Below are positions 6,500-10,553 of a stretch of 10,553 nt of DNA, one piece after another. The position numbers were made by a program, and so were the translations under genes. How positions within the stretch are numbered: the first letter of the stretch is position 1; the number at the start of each line of letters is the position of its first letter. Under the pieces are notes generated by a model that did no database searches, was not told the DNA's origin, and saw only the letters and a list, made by a program, of their open reading frames with translations. Source of the stretch: UBA4416 sp043718985 (GTDB taxonomy: Bacteria > Bacteroidota > Bacteroidia > B-17B0 > Aurantibacillaceae); contig JAYSUQ010000192.1 in NCBI GenBank assembly GCA_043718985.1, positions 1-10,553 of the forward strand, given 5' to 3'.

Positions 6500-7333
6500 T
6501 TAAAGTATTCCTTGTTTTTGATATATTTTTTCTTCGGCATTTACGGTTTTAAATAAGTTTGCGCTTTCGCACCAAGCAATACTTTCTTTACTACCAATTG
6601 CTAAATACGATTTTATATATAAACTTTCGGCAAATAAATTTAATACCGAATTTTGCAAATTAAAATTGAAATAAATTAATACGTTACGGCATAATATTAA
6701 ATCAAATTTAGAAAACGCTTCTCCCTTTGTTAAATCATGGCGCTTAAAGGTTACATTTTTTATAAGTTCGGGGTTAAATTGAACCGTATCGCTATTTATT
6801 TTAGTGTAATATTTACTTAAGTTATTTGTAGTAGCGCTAAAACGTTGGTAATTGCTCTCGTGCACATCTAAATTTCGAAACGGATAAATTCCTTTTTTAG
6901 CTACATCAATTACTTGGTCGTTTATATCTGTGGCAGTAATCATGCATTTATCTAATAACCCCATTTCTTGTAAAATAATTGCCATGCTGTAAACTTCCTC
7001 GCCACTACTACAAGCAGCGTGCCAAATGCGCACACGGTCGTTACGGGTAATTAATGGTACAATCTCTTCTTTTAGCTTGCGCCAAAAGCTTGGGTCTCTA
7101 AACATTTCGGTAGTATTAACGGTTATTTCGTTAACTAGTGTATCTACAAAATTTTTATCAGATCGTATTTTAAGTAATAACTCATCAATGTTTTTTAATT
7201 TAAAAAGTTCAACGGCACGCAACACTCGTCGTTTAAACGACGATGCTGCATAATCAGTAAAATCGTACTGATGGTTTTCTTTAATTACATCTGTAATTAC
7301 CTTTAATTCAGCTAAATCTATATCTAAAATCAC
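6500..7333 (-). CDS. cheR: CheR-type SAM-dependent glutamate methyltransferase
   Basis: The 277-residue protein is a standard CheR: an N-terminal helical domain (about 5-75) and a Rossmann-fold methyltransferase domain. Visible motifs are NTTEMFRDPSFW (73-84), the SAM-binding HAACSSGEEVYSMAI (105-119), ATDIND (134-139, with the acidic residue expected to bind the SAM ribose), CRNVLIYF (215-222) and LAIGSKESI (244-252). CheR methylates glutamates on receptor coiled coils; CheB, encoded next, reverses this. There is no C-terminal TPR or receptor-tethering tail. The start is GTG at 7333, since the frame meets a stop a few codons upstream and has no ATG before the conserved helical domain; AGAGAG lies directly upstream. 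No MCP gene is in view, so the likely target is a coiled-coil sensor in this operon, above all the HAMP-GAF protein encoded just upstream. Catalytic function is well supported; the target is inferred. Confidence 0.91.
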   Translation of the reverse strand: MILDIDLAELKVITDVIKENHQYDFTDYAASSFKRRVLRAVELFKLKNIDELLLKIRSDKNFVDTLVNEITVNTTEMFRDPSFWRKLKEEIVPLITRNDRVRIWHAACSSGEEVYSMAIILQEMGLLDKCMITATDINDQVIDVAKKGIYPFRNLDVHESNYQRFSATTNNLSKYYTKINSDTVQFNPELIKNVTFKRHDLTKGEAFSKFDLILCRNVLIYFNFNLQNSVLNLFAESLYIKSYLAIGSKESIAWCESANLFKTVNAEEKIYQKQGIL

Positions 7334-7436
7334 CTCTCTATCTATTTAAAATTTTACATAAAAACGACCATTCATAAAATGTGTAATCCTTCGCTAGGCA
7401 TTGTAACCCACTATCATTAAATACTAGTAGTAAAGG

Positions 7437-9167
7437 CTAACCCTTTAGTCTGTCAATCTCTTCTTTGTAGGCCATTTCTTTTCTATAAAACTCTTCTTGT
7501 GTGGCTTGCATTTCTTCTAAGTTTTGTCGCATTTCTTCTTCCTGCGATTTCATTTCTTCTGATTGCTGCTGAGTTTGAGATAACAAGCGGGTTGTTTTAA
7601 CCGATGTTTTATAATTTTGTATTGACGATGAAATGTTTTCGGATAATTTATTTAAAAACTCAACTTTGTAATCTTCTAAAGTAGTAAATGCAGCAACTTC
7701 AATAACTCCGTTAATTTCGTCGTTAATTTTTAAAGGCACTAAAATAATACAGGCGGCTGTTTTTTCGCCAAGGCCACTTGTAATTTGAGTGTATTTATCG
7801 GGTACATCCGTCATTAAAATATATTCTTTTTCAACAAAGCATTGGCCAACTAATCCTTCGCCAATTTCTATTCGTTTTTCTAAAAATTTCTTTTTATCAT
7901 AAGCAAAACAACTTGCTAATTCAAGGTGTTGGTCGCTTTCGTACTCATCATTTAAAATAAACAAACCGCCTTGGTTGGCATTTAAGTATTTAACAATAAA
8001 ACCTATAATGTTGTTGTAAAATGCTTCGGTATTTGATAAGTTTGAGTTTCGCAATATTTCGCCCATTTTAGCAATACCAACATTGCTCCAATTACGTTTA
8101 AAGTCATCTTCGGCAACGGTTTTTAAACTTAAGCGCATACCATCTAACGATACTCCTAAATCGCCTTTACCTTCAAAAACGGTAACATCCGAGTCAAATT
8201 TACCATCGCCAACTTCTTTAGCAAAGTTTTTTACAATGGTTAAACTTTCGGTTAATTTATTAAGCGATTGTCGCATTTCTCCAATTTCATCGTTATTGTT
8301 TATTTTATTTAAAGGTGGTAAATTACCATTAGCCAACTGGTCAATAAATGATTTTGAACTCATTATCGGTTTTTGAATTTTATCAGCTATGTAATAGCTA
8401 ATTAAAACAGAACATATAATAAATACAACTAACCCAATAAAAACAAAATTTAAATTATTTTTTGAGGAGTTATTAAATTTATCTTGAGTTTGTTTCGTTT
8501 CAACTAAAATTAAATCACTTACTTTTTGATTTGCATTAGCTACTGAATTAAAAATAAAATTAAAATCTTTCATTTTAGTTTCTAATAACGTTGCCATTCT
8601 TTTATCAGTTACTGCATTTAAATTATTTAAATCGTTTGTTTTTTTTGTTACTAACTTAATAGAAGCCGAATCTTTAAACATCATATATTTTAAAATATCG
8701 GTATTTAATTCGTTTTCGGTAGCTGTTTTAACACTGTCGTAATTAAACTTAAGATTTATAATACTGAAACAATAGTTAATATAACTAACAACAGAAGGCT
8801 TAACATTTGCAAGTTCTTTTTTAATATCGTCAGATATGGCTAATTTTTCAATATCATTAATATTTGCTGTAAAAGCTGTCGCGTGTTGCTTATATTCGTT
8901 TAATAATAATTTTTTACCATCGGCATCTTCATTTTTAATTATTGTCATACCTAACACATCGCCACGCAACGCATTGTGCATCATATCTCCATTTTGAAAA
9001 TAATATAAAGCTTTGTGGGTAGTAACAATATCGTCTGTTAATTTTTTTTGTTGGGTTAACATGTTGTAATAAACATAGCCCGAAACAATAAAAAAGATTA
9101 TATTAATAAACGCTATAGATAAAATTTTGTGCTTTAGCTTTAAATTAAAATTAAAATTAAAATTCAT
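7437..9167 (-). CDS. Membrane sensor: periplasmic helical domain, HAMP, GAF, C-terminal coiled coil, no catalytic domain
   Basis: The 576-residue protein has membrane helices at about 15-35 and 239-261 around a roughly 200-residue, mostly helical extracytoplasmic region, in the style of four-helix-bundle receptor sensors. Inside are a HAMP domain (about 262-312, with DEIGEMRQSLNKL) and a second HAMP-like repeat (about 313-355). A GAF domain follows (about 365-520: GEGLVGQ at 436-442, SGLGEK, VIEVAAF), then a C-terminal Glu/Gln-rich coiled coil (about 525-576). It ends there: no histidine kinase, MCP signalling hairpin, cyclase or phosphatase domain is seen. As the first gene of the block, followed 103 nt later by cheR, it looks like the receptor. 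Output would pass through the coiled coil or by protein contact, and the Glu-rich coil is a candidate methylation site. The N-terminus (MNFNFNFNLKLKHK) is encoded by a 6-bp tandem repeat. The domain order is solid; the ligand and output are unknown. Confidence 0.83.
   Translation of the reverse strand: MNFNFNFNLKLKHKILSIAFINIIFFIVSGYVYYNMLTQQKKLTDDIVTTHKALYYFQNGDMMHNALRGDVLGMTIIKNEDADGKKLLLNEYKQHATAFTANINDIEKLAISDDIKKELANVKPSVVSYINYCFSIINLKFNYDSVKTATENELNTDILKYMMFKDSASIKLVTKKTNDLNNLNAVTDKRMATLLETKMKDFNFIFNSVANANQKVSDLILVETKQTQDKFNNSSKNNLNFVFIGLVVFIICSVLISYYIADKIQKPIMSSKSFIDQLANGNLPPLNKINNNDEIGEMRQSLNKLTESLTIVKNFAKEVGDGKFDSDVTVFEGKGDLGVSLDGMRLSLKTVAEDDFKRNWSNVGIAKMGEILRNSNLSNTEAFYNNIIGFIVKYLNANQGGLFILNDEYESDQHLELASCFAYDKKKFLEKRIEIGEGLVGQCFVEKEYILMTDVPDKYTQITSGLGEKTAACIILVPLKINDEINGVIEVAAFTTLEDYKVEFLNKLSENISSSIQNYKTSVKTTRLLSQTQQQSEEMKSQEEEMRQNLEEMQATQEEFYRKEMAYKEEIDRLKG
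9145..9164. repeat. 6-bp tandem repeat at the 5' end of the HAMP-GAF gene
   Basis: TTAAAA occurs three times in a row on the plus strand, followed by a partial copy. On the coding strand this gives the alternating Asn-Phe run at residues 2-8. The unit keeps the frame, so a change in copy number would alter the length of the N-terminal tail and not switch the gene off. Confidence 0.6.
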
Positions 9168-9288
9168 AGTAAAATATATTTGTTTTGTGAAACGTGAAAG
9201 TAATAATACTTATTAACAATTAAAAATAAATAACTTTAAATACTTGTTTAAATTTAGCAACGCATTTGTTTTACTATTTTTATAACCT
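9168..9288. promoter_or_regulatory. Divergent intergenic region between the signalling operon and aroC
   Basis: This 121-bp gap separates the ATG of the minus-strand operon from the ATG of aroC, so it should hold promoters for both. I found no convincing pair of the Bacteroidota -33 TTG and -7 TAnnTTTG elements on either strand. A single exact -7 match, TATATTTG at 9175-9182 (plus), lacks a TTG at the right distance upstream. A short direct repeat, GTGAAA at 9187-9192 and 9194-9199, could be an operator half-site, though it may be chance. Confidence 0.35.
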
Positions 9289-10383
9289 ATGGCAGGCAAC
9301 ACCTTTGGGCACACATTTAAACTAACAACCTTTGGCGAAAGCCACGGCATGGCACTTGGCGGTATTATTGATGGTTGCCCTGCTGGTTTAAAAATTGATT
9401 TTGAGTTTATTAAGCTAGAGTTGCAACGCCGAAAGCCAGGCCAATCGCATATTACTACACAGCGAAGTGAAGCCGATGAAGTTAGTTTTTTATCGGGTAT
9501 TTTTGAAGGGGTTACTACAGGCCACCCAATTGGATTTACTATTTTAAATACCAATCAAAATAGTAACGACTACAATCACTTAAAAAACACCTACCGCCCT
9601 AACCACGCCGATTATACTTACCAACAAAAATATGGGGTAAGAGATTATCGTGGGGGCGGTCGTTCATCTGCCCGCGAAACTGTTTGCCGCATTGTAGGCG
9701 GTGCTATTGCAAAATTGTTGTTACTACACTACAACATTAGCGTGCAAGCATACGTTAGCCAAGTTAAAAACATTAAACTCAATAAAAAATATACCGACTT
9801 AGATTTAACAAAAACAGAAGCATCAATAATTCGTTGCCCCGATACCGAAACTGCAACTGAAATGATTGCTTTAATTGAAACCACACGTAAACAAGGCGAT
9901 ACCGTTGGAGGAATTGTAAGCTGCGTAATTAAAGGAACGCCCGCTGGCCTTGGCGAGCCTGTTTTTGATAAACTACATGCCGAACTTGGCAAAGCAATGC
10001 TAAGCATAAATGCTGTTAAAGGTTTTGAGTATGGAGAAGGTTTTAATTCGATTAACGTTAATGGTTCGCAATTAAACGATATTTTTATTAAAAACCCCGA
10101 AGCAAAAGATAGCCATTTACTAAAAACAGCTACAAATAATAGCGGTGGCATACAAGGAGGTATTAGCAATGGGCAAGATATTTATTTTAATGTAGCATTT
10201 AAGCCAGTTGCTACCATAATGCAAAACCAACAAAGTGTTGATGGTGATGGTAACCAAGTAACATTACAAGGCAAAGGCCGGCACGACCCATGTGTTTTAC
10301 CACGTGCAGTGCCAATTGTAGAAAGTATGGCGGCCTTGGTAATTGCCGATTTTTTTCTATTAAACAAATCATCTAAAATTTAA
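9289..10383 (+). CDS. aroC: Chorismate synthase
   Basis: The 364-residue protein is a full-length chorismate synthase. This cytoplasmic enzyme uses reduced FMN to convert 5-enolpyruvylshikimate 3-phosphate to chorismate, the last step of the shikimate pathway toward aromatic amino acids, folate and quinones. Signature regions are present: GESHGMALGGIIDGCPAG (16-33), RPNHADYTYQQKYG (103-116) with RGGGRSSARET (121-131), and RHDPCVLPRAVPIVE near 331-345. The length is normal for the bacterial enzyme and the start (MAGNTFGHTFKLTTFGESHG) is exactly where the family begins. It is divergent from the signalling operon and shows no sign of a functional link to it. The next gene begins 7 nt after its stop and is probably cotranscribed. 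Confidence 0.97.
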   Translation: MAGNTFGHTFKLTTFGESHGMALGGIIDGCPAGLKIDFEFIKLELQRRKPGQSHITTQRSEADEVSFLSGIFEGVTTGHPIGFTILNTNQNSNDYNHLKNTYRPNHADYTYQQKYGVRDYRGGGRSSARETVCRIVGGAIAKLLLLHYNISVQAYVSQVKNIKLNKKYTDLDLTKTEASIIRCPDTETATEMIALIETTRKQGDTVGGIVSCVIKGTPAGLGEPVFDKLHAELGKAMLSINAVKGFEYGEGFNSINVNGSQLNDIFIKNPEAKDSHLLKTATNNSGGIQGGISNGQDIYFNVAFKPVATIMQNQQSVDGDGNQVTLQGKGRHDPCVLPRAVPIVESMAALVIADFFLLNKSSKI

Positions 10384-10390
10384 AAAAACT

Positions 10391-10553
10391 ATGTTCAATA
10401 AAAAAAACAGACTCATTACTATTATAGTATTAGCAATGCTTTTAGGCATTATTTTTGGCTATGTTATTAATAGATCAATTACAAATAATACTTATAAAAT
10501 TGAGCAAGCCTATATTCAAAAAATTGCAAAAGGAAATTTAGAAGTTGAGAAAA
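10391..10553 (+). CDS. N-terminus of a membrane protein, possibly a dicarboxylate/amino acid:cation symporter (runs off the window)
   Basis: An ATG 7 nt after the aroC stop opens a frame that stays open to the window edge, about 54 residues. It begins with a short basic stretch (MFNKKNRL) and one hydrophobic helix (about 8-25, TIIVLAMLLGIIFGYVI), followed by a polar, charged segment (NNTYKIEQAYIQKIAKGN). The basic start plus a helix with LLGIIFGY recalls the first membrane helix of dicarboxylate/amino acid:cation symporters, but the diagnostic regions of that family would lie beyond the edge, and the polar segment is not typical of it. A single-pass anchored protein is equally possible. The close spacing suggests cotranscription with aroC. 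I am confident that it is a real gene but not of its family. Confidence 0.45.
   Translation, partial: MFNKKNRLITIIVLAMLLGIIFGYVINRSITNNTYKIEQAYIQKIAKGNLEVEK

Noticed and set aside
5786..7333. Classical chemotaxis gene cluster
   Set aside because: cheR and cheB are present, but no cheA, cheW, cheY or MCP is encoded, and cheB lacks its receiver domain. The neighbours fit a partner switch better than flagellar chemotaxis.
7432..7446. Short AAAGG/CCTTT inverted repeat at the end of the HAMP-GAF gene
   Set aside because: The stem is only 5 bp, overlaps the stop codon region and has no T-tract after it on the coding strand, so I do not call a terminator.
9175..9182. Exact Bacteroidota -7 promoter match (TATATTTG) upstream of aroC
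   Set aside because: No TTG element lies 17-23 nt upstream, and in such AT-rich DNA this 8-mer is easily found by chance. I mention it only within the intergenic entry.
9213..9554. Minus-strand open frame across the aroC start
   Set aside because: It lies mostly antisense to aroC, whose frame has clear family motifs throughout. Its own translation resembles no known protein.
9729..10169. Minus-strand open frame of 146 codons inside aroC
   Set aside because: It is antisense to a conserved part of aroC and its composition follows from the opposite codons.
1..10553. CRISPR arrays, tRNA or rRNA genes, transposases and attachment sites
   Set aside because: I looked for spaced direct repeats, tRNA-like cloverleaf segments and transposase motifs on both strands and saw none. 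The gene gaps are too short to hold such elements.

Overview
The window is AT-rich DNA from a member of the Bacteroidota. This rests on the style of the proteins: single-domain CheB and CheR without CheA/CheW/CheY neighbours, SpoIIE-type phosphatases with the DCTGHGVPGA signature, a Bacteroidota-like chorismate synthase, and the lack of strong Shine-Dalgarno sites. I cannot place it below phylum level.

Layout. Positions 1-547 (minus) hold the N-terminal part of a protein that runs off the window; its start looks TerB-like. From 9167 down to 636 lies a nine-gene block, all on the minus strand with short gaps (3 to 138 nt), read here as one signalling operon. In order of transcription: a membrane HAMP-GAF coiled-coil sensor (9167-7437), cheR (7333-6500), cheB lacking a receiver domain (6361-5786), a stand-alone GAF protein (5724-5263), a membrane-anchored GAF-PAS-PAS-PP2C/SpoIIE phosphatase (5231-2631), a divergent SiaC-like protein (2616-2218), two tandem SiaB-like GHKL kinases (2171-1617, 1613-1059) and a canonical SiaC-like protein (1013-636). 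A perfect 15-bp hairpin at 579-614 probably closes the unit. Divergently, on the plus strand, aroC (9289-10383) is followed after 7 nt by the start of a membrane protein that leaves the window (10391-10553).

How it may work. The phosphatase, SiaB and SiaC families are known from the SiaABCD system of Pseudomonas aeruginosa: SiaB phosphorylates SiaC on a threonine, SiaA removes the phosphate, and unphosphorylated SiaC activates the diguanylate cyclase SiaD. Here one phosphatase is encoded with two kinases and two substrates in a C-B-B-C order, with no SiaD in view. It is also joined to a methyltransferase/methylesterase pair and to three homologous GAF domains on three polypeptides. My inference is a two-channel partner switch fed by GAF-sensed cytoplasmic signals and tuned by CheR/CheB methylation of a receptor that is not a classical MCP. 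The family calls are well supported; the wiring and the output are inference.
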